This document shows positions 43,738-52,120 of a stretch of DNA of 64,000 nt, piece by piece. The stretch covers positions 2,884,001-2,948,000 of the forward strand of contig NZ_CP091787.1 of assembly GCF_022024035.1 (NCBI RefSeq), written 5' to 3'. Every line of letters begins with the position of its first letter. Position 1 is the stretch's first letter. Below the pieces are notes generated by a model that had not been told where the DNA came from, made no database searches, and was given only the letters and a program-made list of their open reading frames with translations. The stretch is from Prevotella sp. E13-17 (GTDB lineage: Bacteria; Bacteroidota; Bacteroidia; Bacteroidales; Bacteroidaceae). The position numbers were made by a program, and so were the translations under genes.

Positions 43738-44907
43738 CTAAAGTTCTTCGTCTTCCTCGTATTCAAAATCCTCCAAGTCTTCGACATCTTCTACATCCAC
43801 GTATTCAATGTCTTCATCTTCGCCTTCATCGGCCAACTCCTGTGCAAACATCGACATATCTTTGTCGCGGTGCACCAGCGAATCCTCTGCCATGATGCCC
43901 TGGATCTTGTTGCTTTCAGCATTCAGTTCGCGCCAGAGCACATCCTTCAATTCATCGAGTCCAAATCCTGTCACGGCCGAGATGAACACCACTGGCAAAT
44001 CCTGTGGCAACGTCTCGCGCAACATCTCTATCAGTTCCTCGTCGAGCAGGTCGCACTTTGTCACCGCCAGCACACGATGTTTGTCAAGCATCTCAGGATT
44101 GAACTGCTGCAACTCGTTGAGCAGAATCTCATACTCACGCTTGATGTCGTCGGTATCGCCAGGCACCATAAAGAGCAACAGCGAATTGCGCTCTATATGT
44201 CGCAGGAAGCGCAGTCCCAGTCCCTTACCCTCTGAGGCACCTTCAATAATACCGGGAATGTCGGCCATCACAAACGACTTACCATCGCGATAGCCCACGA
44301 TGCCCAACGAAGGTTCCATCGTCGTGAACGGATAGTTAGCTATCTTCGGCTTCGCATTCGACAAAGCCGACACCAATGTCGATTTACCCGCATTGGGGAA
44401 TCCCACCAATCCCACATCAGCCAGCAGCTTCAGTTCCAGGATGATGGTCATCTCCTGCATGGGCTCACCAGGCTGCGCATAGCGCGGTGCCTGGTTAGTC
44501 GCCGTGCGGAACTGGAAATTGCCCAGTCCGCCGCGACCACCTTTCAGCAACATCACCTCCTGTCCGTCGTAGGTCACGTCGCAAATATATTTTCCCGTTT
44601 CGGCATTATACACCACCGTACCGCAAGGCACATCGATATAGATGTCCTTACCATCGGTGCCATGACACTTGTCACGCCCGCCATTGCCGCCATGTTCTGC
44701 GAAGATATGTCTTTCGTACTTCAGGTGCAACAGCGTCCAGTAGTTATGATTACCGCGCAGGATAATGCTACCGCCTTTGCCCCCGTCGCCACCGTCAGGT
44801 CCCCCGTTAGGGTTATACTTCACGTGGCGCAGGTGCATCGACCCTTTGCCGCCCTTACCCGAGCGGCACATGATTTTTACGTAGTCAACAAAATTAGATT
44901 CCATCAA
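43738..44907 (-). CDS. obgE: Obg-family GTPase (ribosome assembly)
   Basis: 389 residues. A glycine-rich Obg fold (about 1-158: [54 protein letters not shown]), then a G domain with GFPNAGKST (P-loop, about 166), [33 protein letters not shown] and FISAVTG. It ends in a strongly acidic tail ([20 protein letters not shown]). It binds the 50S subunit. The start overlaps the end of adk by 14 bases, pointing to coupled translation; ATG 44907 or 44904 are both possible. Confidence 0.95.
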   Translation of the reverse strand: MMESNFVDYVKIMCRSGKGGKGSMHLRHVKYNPNGGPDGGDGGKGGSIILRGNHNYWTLLHLKYERHIFAEHGGNGGRDKCHGTDGKDIYIDVPCGTVVYNAETGKYICDVTYDGQEVMLLKGGRGGLGNFQFRTATNQAPRYAQPGEPMQEMTIILELKLLADVGLVGFPNAGKSTLVSALSNAKPKIANYPFTTMEPSLGIVGYRDGKSFVMADIPGIIEGASEGKGLGLRFLRHIERNSLLLFMVPGDTDDIKREYEILLNELQQFNPEMLDKHRVLAVTKCDLLDEELIEMLRETLPQDLPVVFISAVTGFGLDELKDVLWRELNAESNKIQGIMAEDSLVHRDKDMSMFAQELADEGEDEDIEYVDVEDVEDLEDFEYEEDEEL

Positions 44908-45466
44908 TCACATTACAAATGTCTGCGAAGATACGATCCAGCTCGCCCAGGCCATTGATATGGTGGTGCAGACCCTCCTGCTTGTACCATTCAATCAGTG
45001 GCTGTGTCTGGTTGTGATAAACCACCAGGCGCTTCTTGATCGTCTCTTCATTATCATCGGCACGTCCGCTCTGCTGTCCGCGCAGAATCAGGCGCTTCAT
45101 CAATTCGTCCTCTGGAACGTCCAGTTCAATCATGGCAGCCACCTTGTCGCCACGCTCTGCCAGCATCTTCTTCAGTGCGTCAGCCTGTGGGATGGTGCGG
45201 GGGAAACCGTCGAAGATCACGCCCTTATGCTCACGACCGAAAGAGTCATATACCGATGCCAGGATGCTGACCATCAGCTCGTCTGGAATCAGCTGTCCGT
45301 TGTCAATAAACTGCTTGGCCGTGTTGCCCAGCTCTGTGCCGTTCTTAATCTCAGCACGCAGCACGTCGCCTGTGGAGATGTGCTCCAGTCCGTACTTTTC
45401 AATCAGTTTGTCACTCTGTGTTCCTTTGCCAGAGCCTGGGGCTCCGAAAATTACAATGTTCTTCAT
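44894..45466 (-). CDS. adk: Adenylate kinase
   Basis: ATP + AMP to 2 ADP. 190 residues, the short-lid form lacking the zinc finger insert. [20 protein letters not shown] (P-loop at 8-15), [10 protein letters not shown] (AMP site), [13 protein letters not shown], the short lid [20 protein letters not shown], and [18 protein letters not shown]. All catalytic arginines appear present. It lies between hpt and obgE on the minus strand. Confidence 0.96.
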   Translation of the reverse strand: MKNIVIFGAPGSGKGTQSDKLIEKYGLEHISTGDVLRAEIKNGTELGNTAKQFIDNGQLIPDELMVSILASVYDSFGREHKGVIFDGFPRTIPQADALKKMLAERGDKVAAMIELDVPEDELMKRLILRGQQSGRADDNEETIKKRLVVYHNQTQPLIEWYKQEGLHHHINGLGELDRIFADICNVIDGI

Positions 45467-45507
45467 TTTTCCTGAATAAATTTTTTCTGGCTTATTGTTA
45501 TCATTGA

Positions 45508-46047
45508 TTAATCTTCTACCACGGTGTAGATATCACGCAGATTGCGTCCCTGCTGGTCGTAGTCCAGTCCATAGCCCACGATAAAGTCGTTAGGAATGCG
45601 CAGTGCCACATATTCCACGTTCAGATTCTCTTTCAGCTTGTCGGGTTTCAGCAGCAGTGTGCATATATGAATAGATGCGGGGTTGCGTGTGCCAAGCGAC
45701 TCCACCATCTGCTTCATGGTCAGACCAGTGTCCACGATGTCTTCTACGATGACGATGGTGCGCCCAGTCAAATCTTCGTTCACACCCAGCACTTCGTGCA
45801 CCTTACCTGTAGAAGTGGTTCCCTGATAGGAAGCCAGCTTCACAAACGATATCTCACAAGGAATTGTAATCTCACGCAGCAGGTCGGCTGCAAAGACAAA
45901 AGCCCCATTCAATACGGCCAGGAACAAAGGGTTCTTACCAGCCATATCCTTGTTGATTTGGGCAGCGACAGCTTTCACGCGCTCGTGGATTTCTGCCTCA
46001 GGAATCGACGTTTCAAACGTTTTATCCTTGATAGTTACTCTACTCAT
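45508..46047 (-). CDS. hpt: Hypoxanthine phosphoribosyltransferase
   Basis: Purine salvage: hypoxanthine/guanine + PRPP to IMP/GMP. 179 residues, usual for bacterial HPRT. The PRPP-binding motif VIVEDIVDTGLTMKQMVES lies at about 97-115, LAVLNGAFVFAADLLREITI is the early substrate loop, and PNDFIVGYGLDYDQQGRNLR the C-terminal nucleobase part. It is the first gene of hpt-adk-obgE and divergent from nnrD/nnrE with the promoters back to back. Confidence 0.95.
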   Translation of the reverse strand: MSRVTIKDKTFETSIPEAEIHERVKAVAAQINKDMAGKNPLFLAVLNGAFVFAADLLREITIPCEISFVKLASYQGTTSTGKVHEVLGVNEDLTGRTIVIVEDIVDTGLTMKQMVESLGTRNPASIHICTLLLKPDKLKENLNVEYVALRIPNDFIVGYGLDYDQQGRNLRDIYTVVED

Positions 46048-46073
46048 TCGAATGATTTATTTGAATTTTGCCG

Positions 46074-46132
46074 CAAAAATACAAAAAAATCAGCAAAACC
46101 GTCCACTTATTAACAATTAATTTGTATTTTTG
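46074..46132. promoter_or_regulatory. Divergent promoters for hpt and nnrD/nnrE
   Basis: TATTTTTG occurs on the minus strand at 46074-46081 (27 bp before the hpt ATG) and on the plus strand at 46125-46132 (7 bp before the nnrDE ATG at 46140). Both are followed by GC. The forward mRNA would have almost no leader. Confidence 0.6.
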
Positions 46133-46139
46133 CAGCGTT

Positions 46140-47654
46140 ATGAAAATATTCACTAGCGCGCAGATTCGCGAACTTGACAAATATACAATCGAACACGAGC
46201 CTATTAAGTCTATTGATTTGATGGAGCGCGCTGCACATACTTTCACACGTGTTATTGCAGAGAAATGGCCCACCATCTATCCTGTTGTGGTCTTTGCCGG
46301 ACCGGGCAACAATGGCGGCGACGCACTGGCCGTAGCGCGTATGCTGACCGACATGGGCTATCAGGTGCAGACCTTCCTGTTCAATATCACAGGCAGTCTT
46401 TCGGCCGACTGTGCCGAAAACAAGCAGCGCCTGATTTCCAAGAAGGGCTTCTCACTGTTCACCGAGGTCACCCAAGAGTTCGACCCGCCCAAACTCGAGA
46501 AGGGCATGCTCGTGGTTGACGGCCTTTTCGGTGCCGGTCTCAACAGGCCCTTGGCAGGCGGTTTTGCATCACTGGTGAAGTATATCAACGCCTCTCAAGC
46601 AGATATTGTCAGCCTCGACGTCCCTTCCGGACTGATGACAGAAGACAACACCTATAATGTTCGTGCCAACATTATTCGCGCCAACATGACGTTGACGCTC
46701 CAGCAACCCAAGCTATCGTTTCTTTTTGCCGAGCATCAGCAGTTCTTGGGCGAGGTACGCATCTTGGACATCCGACTCAGTCAGGAAGCCATCAGCAAGC
46801 TCGACGCCACCTATCGCATCGTGGAAGAAAGCAACGTGCGCCAGCTGTTGCGCGACCGTGATGCTTTCGCACATAAAGGAACCATGGGCCATGCCCTCAT
46901 CATAGCAGGCAGCTACGGCATGGCTGGTGCTGCCGTGCTGACTTCAAAAGCCTGCATGCGGAGCGGTGCCGGCAAAGCAACCATCCACACGCCCAAGCGC
47001 AATGCCATGATTCTGCAGACGGCTGTTCCCGAGGCCATTCTCCACATGGACCGCGAGGAGACCACCTTCTCTGAGGCTGTTGCCACCGAAGACTTTCAGG
47101 CTTTAGGCATCGGTCCTGGCATTGGCACCACCGAGCAGACCAGTATTGCCATGATTGCCCAATTGCGACGCGCACAATGTCCCGTCGTGATTGATGCCGA
47201 CGCGCTGAACATTCTGGCCACACGTCGTGCCTGGCTGCAGCAATTGCCTAAGGGAGCCATCCTGACGCCCCACCCCAAGGAGCTGGAGCGACTGGAGGGT
47301 CAGTGCGTTGACAGCTACGAACGACTGAGCAAGGCACGTCAGTTGGCGGAGCGCATCGGTGGCTATGTCGTGCTGAAAGGACACTATACAGCCATCTGTA
47401 TGCCCGAGGGCCACGTGGTCTTCAACCCCACCGGCAATGCAGGCATGGCCACTGCAGGCAGCGGTGATGTGCTCACAGGCATCCTGACCGGACTGCTGGC
47501 ACGCGGCTACACGCCACAGGAGGCCACCGTCCTGGGTGTTTATCTCCACGGACTGGCTGGCGACTTGGCTGCCAAGGAGCTGGGCGAAGAGAGCCTCATC
47601 GCCAGCGACATCATCCGATATCTGCCCAAAGCATTCTTAAGACTAAAAGGTTAA
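46140..47654 (+). CDS. nnr: Bifunctional NAD(P)HX epimerase / ADP-dependent NAD(P)HX dehydratase
   Basis: Repairs hydrated NADH and NADPH. 504 residues from ATG 46140 (MKIFTSAQIRELDKYTIEHE); the frame extends 24 codons upstream through the promoter, so that start is rejected. The YjeF N-terminal epimerase domain covers about 1-210 (VFAGPGNNGGDALAVARMLT, VVDGLFGAGLNRPLAGGFAS, SLDVPSGLMTEDN). The C-terminal carbohydrate-kinase-like dehydratase covers about 225-500 (HKGTMGHALIIAGSYGMAGA, GPGIGTTEQTS, VIDADALNIL, LTPHPKELERL, NPTGNAGMATAGSGDVLTGI). Both active sites look intact. The DUF4831 gene follows after 19 bp and is probably co-transcribed. Confidence 0.94.
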   Translation: MKIFTSAQIRELDKYTIEHEPIKSIDLMERAAHTFTRVIAEKWPTIYPVVVFAGPGNNGGDALAVARMLTDMGYQVQTFLFNITGSLSADCAENKQRLISKKGFSLFTEVTQEFDPPKLEKGMLVVDGLFGAGLNRPLAGGFASLVKYINASQADIVSLDVPSGLMTEDNTYNVRANIIRANMTLTLQQPKLSFLFAEHQQFLGEVRILDIRLSQEAISKLDATYRIVEESNVRQLLRDRDAFAHKGTMGHALIIAGSYGMAGAAVLTSKACMRSGAGKATIHTPKRNAMILQTAVPEAILHMDREETTFSEAVATEDFQALGIGPGIGTTEQTSIAMIAQLRRAQCPVVIDADALNILATRRAWLQQLPKGAILTPHPKELERLEGQCVDSYERLSKARQLAERIGGYVVLKGHYTAICMPEGHVVFNPTGNAGMATAGSGDVLTGILTGLLARGYTPQEATVLGVYLHGLAGDLAAKELGEESLIASDIIRYLPKAFLRLKG

Positions 47655-47673
47655 CGAAAAACATATCACACCC

Positions 47674-48753
47674 ATGAAAAGATATTTCTTTCTTGCCCTG
47701 CTCCATTGTTGCGTGGTGGCAGCTATGGCACAGACACAACTCAGCAACTATCAGCCGGGTGTCACACCCGAGGGAGCCGTGTATTTCCTCCCCAAGACCG
47801 CCATCAAGTTTCATATTCTGGTTGAGAAATCAACGTTCCAGCCTGGCGATTTTGCCAGCTATGCCCATCGCTACTTGCGCTTGGTCGATGTGGGCCAGGA
47901 GCCCAGCGTCAGCTGTCGCCTGCTCGGCGTACGTCAGGAAGCCGTGGCTATCGCCGACAGCACCAAGGCCTACGCCGTCAAGTTCAATGCCAAGACCGTA
48001 GCTGCCAATGTCGCACTGTCGCAAGACGGCTGTCTGCTGGCCATCAATGCGGCCCCTGCCAAGACGGCAAACGACTTTGAGCCTTTCGAGGCAGCCCCCC
48101 GCCAAGAGCCTGTCAACGCCCGCACCCTGCTCAACGAAGAGATTCTGGCTGCCGGAAGCACGGCGAAGATGGCCGAGCTGACCGCCCGCGAGATCTACGA
48201 CCTGCGCGAGAACCGTAACCTGCTTATCAAGGGACAGGCCGACTTCATGCCGAAAGATGGTGCCCAGCTCAGACTGATGCTCAACCAGCTGGAACAGCAG
48301 GACCGTGCGCTCAGCTCGCTCTTTGTGGGCACCACACGCAAGGACACCACCGAGTATGTGGTCACCGCCACGCCCGACGGTCCCTTCACCCATCAGCTGT
48401 TGTTCCGCCTTTCCGATGTCAATGGCGTGGTGGACACCGACGATCTCTCTGGTGCGCCCTTCTATCTGACCGTCGAAGATATGAACACGGTGCCTCCTGT
48501 TGACGAAGAGGCTGCTGCCAAGAACAAGAAAAAGCCTTTCGAGGCTGGCATCTACGTGAACGTGCCCGGTCGCATGCGCGTCACGCTCTTCGAGGGCATC
48601 ACCCCCATTCAGACCGAGGAACATCCCGCACCTCAGTTTGGCAACGTAGAACTGCTCAGTGGCGAACTGTTCAACAAGCGCTACACCACCCACCTCTGGC
48701 TGAACCCTCTGACGGGTGCCGTGGAGCGACTGGAGGCCGAACAACCAAAATAA
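47674..48753 (+). CDS. Secreted DUF4831-family protein
   Basis: 359 residues. Signal peptide MKRYFFLALLHCCVVAAMAQ, then YQPGVTPEGAVYFLPKTAIK, typical of the start of DUF4831 in Bacteroidales, and later GDFASYAHRYLRL, AREIYDLRENRNLLIKGQAD, PKDGAQLRLMLNQLEQQDRA, and GIYVNVPGRMRVTLFEG near the C-terminus. It was probably exported to the periplasm. No activity is known for the family. It ends at a convergent junction with a 22-bp repeat array and terminator. Confidence 0.83.
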   Translation: MKRYFFLALLHCCVVAAMAQTQLSNYQPGVTPEGAVYFLPKTAIKFHILVEKSTFQPGDFASYAHRYLRLVDVGQEPSVSCRLLGVRQEAVAIADSTKAYAVKFNAKTVAANVALSQDGCLLAINAAPAKTANDFEPFEAAPRQEPVNARTLLNEEILAAGSTAKMAELTAREIYDLRENRNLLIKGQADFMPKDGAQLRLMLNQLEQQDRALSSLFVGTTRKDTTEYVVTATPDGPFTHQLLFRLSDVNGVVDTDDLSGAPFYLTVEDMNTVPPVDEEAAAKNKKKPFEAGIYVNVPGRMRVTLFEGITPIQTEEHPAPQFGNVELLSGELFNKRYTTHLWLNPLTGAVERLEAEQPK

Positions 48754-48769
48754 GCCATTTCATCCGTCA

Positions 48770-48858
48770 CGTTTGGCGGCACTAAACGCCACGTTTGGCG
48801 GTCCCATTCAATGCGTTTGGCGGCGTTATTCTCAAGGAATAGCGCCGCCAAACTTTTT
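48770..48858. repeat. Small 22-bp array (CGTTTGGCGG) with terminator
   Basis: CGTTTGGCGG starts at 48770, 48792 and 48814, exactly 22 bp apart, with an inverted CCGCCAAAC at 48845-48853. The last direct copy and the inverted copy form the stem GTTTGGCGGCG / CGCCGCCAAAC (48815-48853) followed by TTTTTC, a strong terminator for the plus-strand gene. Confidence 0.8.
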
Positions 48859-48869
48859 CTCACTGTTTC

Positions 48870-51800
48870 TTACTTATCGCCCATGGCTCGCATGTACTCA
48901 TCCCAGAGCGAGTCGATGGTGTATCCCTTGCCCAGGGCATACGCCACAGCACCGTTCCACGACCAGGGCACTACCTCCAGACAAGAGCGGTTCATCTTGC
49001 GGATAAAGTCAGCATCCTTCGTCTCGCGCACCCAGTTAAAGAAATAGCCGATGTAGCGATAGCCATCATGATAGCTGCCACCCTTCGGACGGTCTTTCTC
49101 GCCATGGAAGCCGCCACAAGCCACGCGAACGGCATCGGCAGTGCCTTCGACCATCTCCCACACGGCCTTGTTGGGACCACCATAAGGACCGATGCCCTGG
49201 GGTTCCAGTTGGAAGGCGTGGGTCAACTCGTGGAGCAGTACACCACGCGTTTCGAAATCGACACGGGCCGTATCGTTATCCACAAACGAGCGCTCCACGT
49301 GTCCCGTGGTGTAGGTGATGTTCACAAAGCCATTGCCGCCACCTTTCCACGACACGCCATCGGCATCGCGGATGATATAGTCCAGACGCTTCAGCATGGG
49401 AATGCTGTCTTCGGGGGTGAAGTACAGGCACTTCATCACCTCGCGAGCCACACTGCGGATATAGGGATCGGGCTGCGATATCAGGGCGTGATAAATCTGC
49501 GAGCCTTTGGTCTCGGGGTTCATATCCACAAAGGTAATGTCGCGCAGGTGGGTATTCCAGCGCCGATCCTCTTCGGTCAGCTTATTGCTCATGCGACTGG
49601 CTATCGACGAACTGGCCGACTGCATCTCGTCGGTGAGCGAGTAAGGCTTGTCGGAAGCCGACAGTCCGCGTTTCTTATTAGGTTTCGATGCCATCTCAAA
49701 CTCGATGACACAGCCGTTGACCAATTGATCGTGGGTGATATAAAGCTTGCTGTATGGTTTTCCATTCAGGCGCACCGACTGTACGTAGCGGTTCTTGTCG
49801 CTCACCTTGGGTGCTCTGATCTCGATGGTATGTCCGTTTTCCAGAGTCACCTTCATCGCAGGCAGATAGGGTGCCCCCAACACATACTGGTCGGAACCGG
49901 GACACACGGGATAGAAACCCATGGCGGTGAAGAGATACCAAGCCGACATCTGTCCGCAGTCATCGTTGCCGCCCAAACCACGAATCTCGCTGCGATACAT
50001 CCTGTTCATGATGGTGCGCAGCCACTGCTGTGTCTTCCAGGGCTGCGAGGTCCAGGCGTAGAGATAGGGCACGTGGTGGCTGGGCTCGTTGCCATGCACA
50101 TAGCCACCCACCAGACATTCGGCGGTGATATCCTCATTGTCGGCATAGTATTTCGCGGGCAGGTTCATGCCAAAGAGGGCATCCAGTTTCTCCACGAAGG
50201 CCTTTTCGCCGCCCATGTGCTTCATCAGCCCGCGCACATCGTGAGGCACATGGAACGAGAAGTTCCAACTGTTACCCTCGATGAAGCCCTCACCATAGGT
50301 CTGATAGGGGTCCATGTCGGCCTTGAACTTGCCGTTGCGATAGCGTGGCGAGGCAAAGCCACGGGTGGGATCGAACACGTTCTGGTAGTTGGTGGCACGG
50401 GTTTGGAACTGGATGGCGATATCATCGTGGCCCAACTGCTGGGCAGCATGATAGATGGTCCAGTCGTCGTAGGCATACTCCAACGTGTTAGAGGCGGCAG
50501 TGCCGTCCTTGTCATACAAGGCATAGCCATAGCGACGGTAGTCGTTGATGCTGGGGAAATACTTATTGTTGGCCGTGGTCACCATGGCTTTCAGAGCTTC
50601 CTCGCCATCGATGTCGGCCCCCTTTGCCAGCGCATCGGCCAGCACACTGACGGCATGATAGCCCGTCATGCACCAGCCCTCATTGCCCATCAGACTCCAC
50701 ACGGGCAGCATGCCCACAATGTTTTGCTGCTGATGCTTGATCATGGAGCGCACCATGTTGGTGTTGCGCGAGGGCTTCAGCAGTCCCAGCAGGGGGTGTT
50801 CGGCGCGATAGGTGTCCCACACGGAGAACACGGTATAGTTGTCGAAACCGTCTGCCACATGAATATTGCCGTCCAGTCCGCGGTACTTGCGGTCCACGTC
50901 CATATAGATAGAGGGGTTGATCATGGTGTGATAGAGCGAGGTATAAACCATGGTTTTCTGGGCCTCGGTGCCCTGACAGTCGATGACCGACAGCTCCTGC
51001 TCCCACTGCTGACGGGTGGCGGCAGCAATCTCGTCGAAGCTGCGACCGCTGGCCTCGGCCTTGAGGTTGGCCTTGGCGCCCTCGGTCGAAACGGCAGAGA
51101 GGGCCACCTGCACCTCCAGCTGGTTGTCGTCGGTGTCAAACTCGAAGTAGGCCACCACCGAACGCCCACCCATGTCGGGGAAGCGGTGGTGCTTATCGAA
51201 CTTGCCCCAGAAGCCCTGATAGCGCTCAGCCTTGCGGTCGCGATAGCCATAGTCCTTGATGCGCTTGCTGAAGGAGATGGCAAAGTAGGTGTAGTTGGTG
51301 CGTGCCCAACCGTTGGTCAGACGATAGCCCGTCACCAACGTGTCGTTCTCCACGCGCAACTGCGACCACAGCACCTTGCCGTCGTAGTTGTAGATGCCGT
51401 GCAAAAGATCCACGATGAGTCGCTGCCGGTCGGCCTTCTCGGGGAAGGTGTAGCGATGAACGCCCACACGCTGCGTGGCGGTGAGTTGCGCACGCACGCC
51501 GTTGTCGGCCAGTGTCACCTCATAATAGCCGGCACGGGCCCGCTCGGTGGCGTGGTCGATGCGCTGGCGGTAGCCACTCTCAGGATGGTCTTTCGTTCCG
51601 GGGTTCAGCTGCAGGCGTCCTGTCTGGGGCATGATCAGCACATCGCCCAGGTCTGAATGGCCGGTACCACTGAGGTGTGTATGACTGAATCCCACGATGG
51701 TCTGGTCGGTGTGCTGATAGCCAGCACAGTAGTCATAGACCTGTCCTTGGTAGCGCCCGTTCACATTGTGAGGTATCGTGTCGGTCTCGGGCGACAGTTG

Positions 51801-51989
51801 CACGATGCCAAAGGGCGCACAGGCACCGGGAAACGTGTGTCCCATGCCTTCGGTACCAATGAAAGGGTTCACATAATCTACTTTAGAATGCTGCGTTGCG
51901 GCAGCAGGTTTCGGGTTTTGTGCCATAGCGACACCTGTGAGACAAGCCATCAGCCATGTCACACAGCAGTTAAGGTAATTGTTCTTCAT
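48870..51989 (-). CDS. GH92 alpha-mannosidase fused to a basic-secretory-protein metallopeptidase domain
   Basis: 1039 residues. A signal peptide (ends near GVAMAQ) precedes a full GH92 module (about 30-790: VDYVNPFIGTEGMGHTFPGA, GEGFIEGNSWNFSFHVPHDV with the general acid, GGNDDCGQMSAWYLFTAMGF with the base region, KRGLSASDKPYSL at the end). Residues about 805-1039 form a second domain with HELTHAFQLEPQGIG near 920, AVWEMVEGTADAVRVACGGF, GGSYHDGYRYIGYFFNWV and a C-terminal YTIDSLWDEYMRAM, matching the plant/bacterial basic secretory protein family of putative zinc metallopeptidases. A mannosidase joined to a peptidase suggests attack on mannosylated glycoproteins. Its own promoter lies at 52052; the 3' end is convergent with the DUF4831 gene. 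Confidence 0.92.
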   Translation of the reverse strand: MKNNYLNCCVTWLMACLTGVAMAQNPKPAAATQHSKVDYVNPFIGTEGMGHTFPGACAPFGIVQLSPETDTIPHNVNGRYQGQVYDYCAGYQHTDQTIVGFSHTHLSGTGHSDLGDVLIMPQTGRLQLNPGTKDHPESGYRQRIDHATERARAGYYEVTLADNGVRAQLTATQRVGVHRYTFPEKADRQRLIVDLLHGIYNYDGKVLWSQLRVENDTLVTGYRLTNGWARTNYTYFAISFSKRIKDYGYRDRKAERYQGFWGKFDKHHRFPDMGGRSVVAYFEFDTDDNQLEVQVALSAVSTEGAKANLKAEASGRSFDEIAAATRQQWEQELSVIDCQGTEAQKTMVYTSLYHTMINPSIYMDVDRKYRGLDGNIHVADGFDNYTVFSVWDTYRAEHPLLGLLKPSRNTNMVRSMIKHQQQNIVGMLPVWSLMGNEGWCMTGYHAVSVLADALAKGADIDGEEALKAMVTTANNKYFPSINDYRRYGYALYDKDGTAASNTLEYAYDDWTIYHAAQQLGHDDIAIQFQTRATNYQNVFDPTRGFASPRYRNGKFKADMDPYQTYGEGFIEGNSWNFSFHVPHDVRGLMKHMGGEKAFVEKLDALFGMNLPAKYYADNEDITAECLVGGYVHGNEPSHHVPYLYAWTSQPWKTQQWLRTIMNRMYRSEIRGLGGNDDCGQMSAWYLFTAMGFYPVCPGSDQYVLGAPYLPAMKVTLENGHTIEIRAPKVSDKNRYVQSVRLNGKPYSKLYITHDQLVNGCVIEFEMASKPNKKRGLSASDKPYSLTDEMQSASSSIASRMSNKLTEEDRRWNTHLRDITFVDMNPETKGSQIYHALISQPDPYIRSVAREVMKCLYFTPEDSIPMLKRLDYIIRDADGVSWKGGGNGFVNITYTTGHVERSFVDNDTARVDFETRGVLLHELTHAFQLEPQGIGPYGGPNKAVWEMVEGTADAVRVACGGFHGEKDRPKGGSYHDGYRYIGYFFNWVRETKDADFIRKMNRSCLEVVPWSWNGAVAYALGKGYTIDSLWDEYMRAMGDK

Positions 51990-52051
51990 TCTTGTATTGT
52001 ATAATCATCATTAAATACTCTCGCACAGACAGTTCGCATACTGTCGCTCTG

Positions 52052-52059
52052 CAAAGGTA
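52052..52059 (-). promoter_or_regulatory. -7 element of the GH92-peptidase gene
   Basis: TACCTTTG on the minus strand followed by CAGAGC, 63 bp before the ATG; CTTG lies 18 bp upstream in the -33 position. Confidence 0.6.
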
Positions 52060-52120
52060 CAAATAACTATGGAAATACAAGAAAGAATTAACAAAATCTT
52101 ACAATCTTAATGACTGCAGT

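Noticed and set aside
49068..51656. 862-codon open frame on the plus strand
   Set aside because: It lies wholly antisense to the GH92-peptidase gene; its composition (His, Val, Gly rich, low complexity) is that of a frame shadow in GC-rich coding DNA, with no start region or domain.
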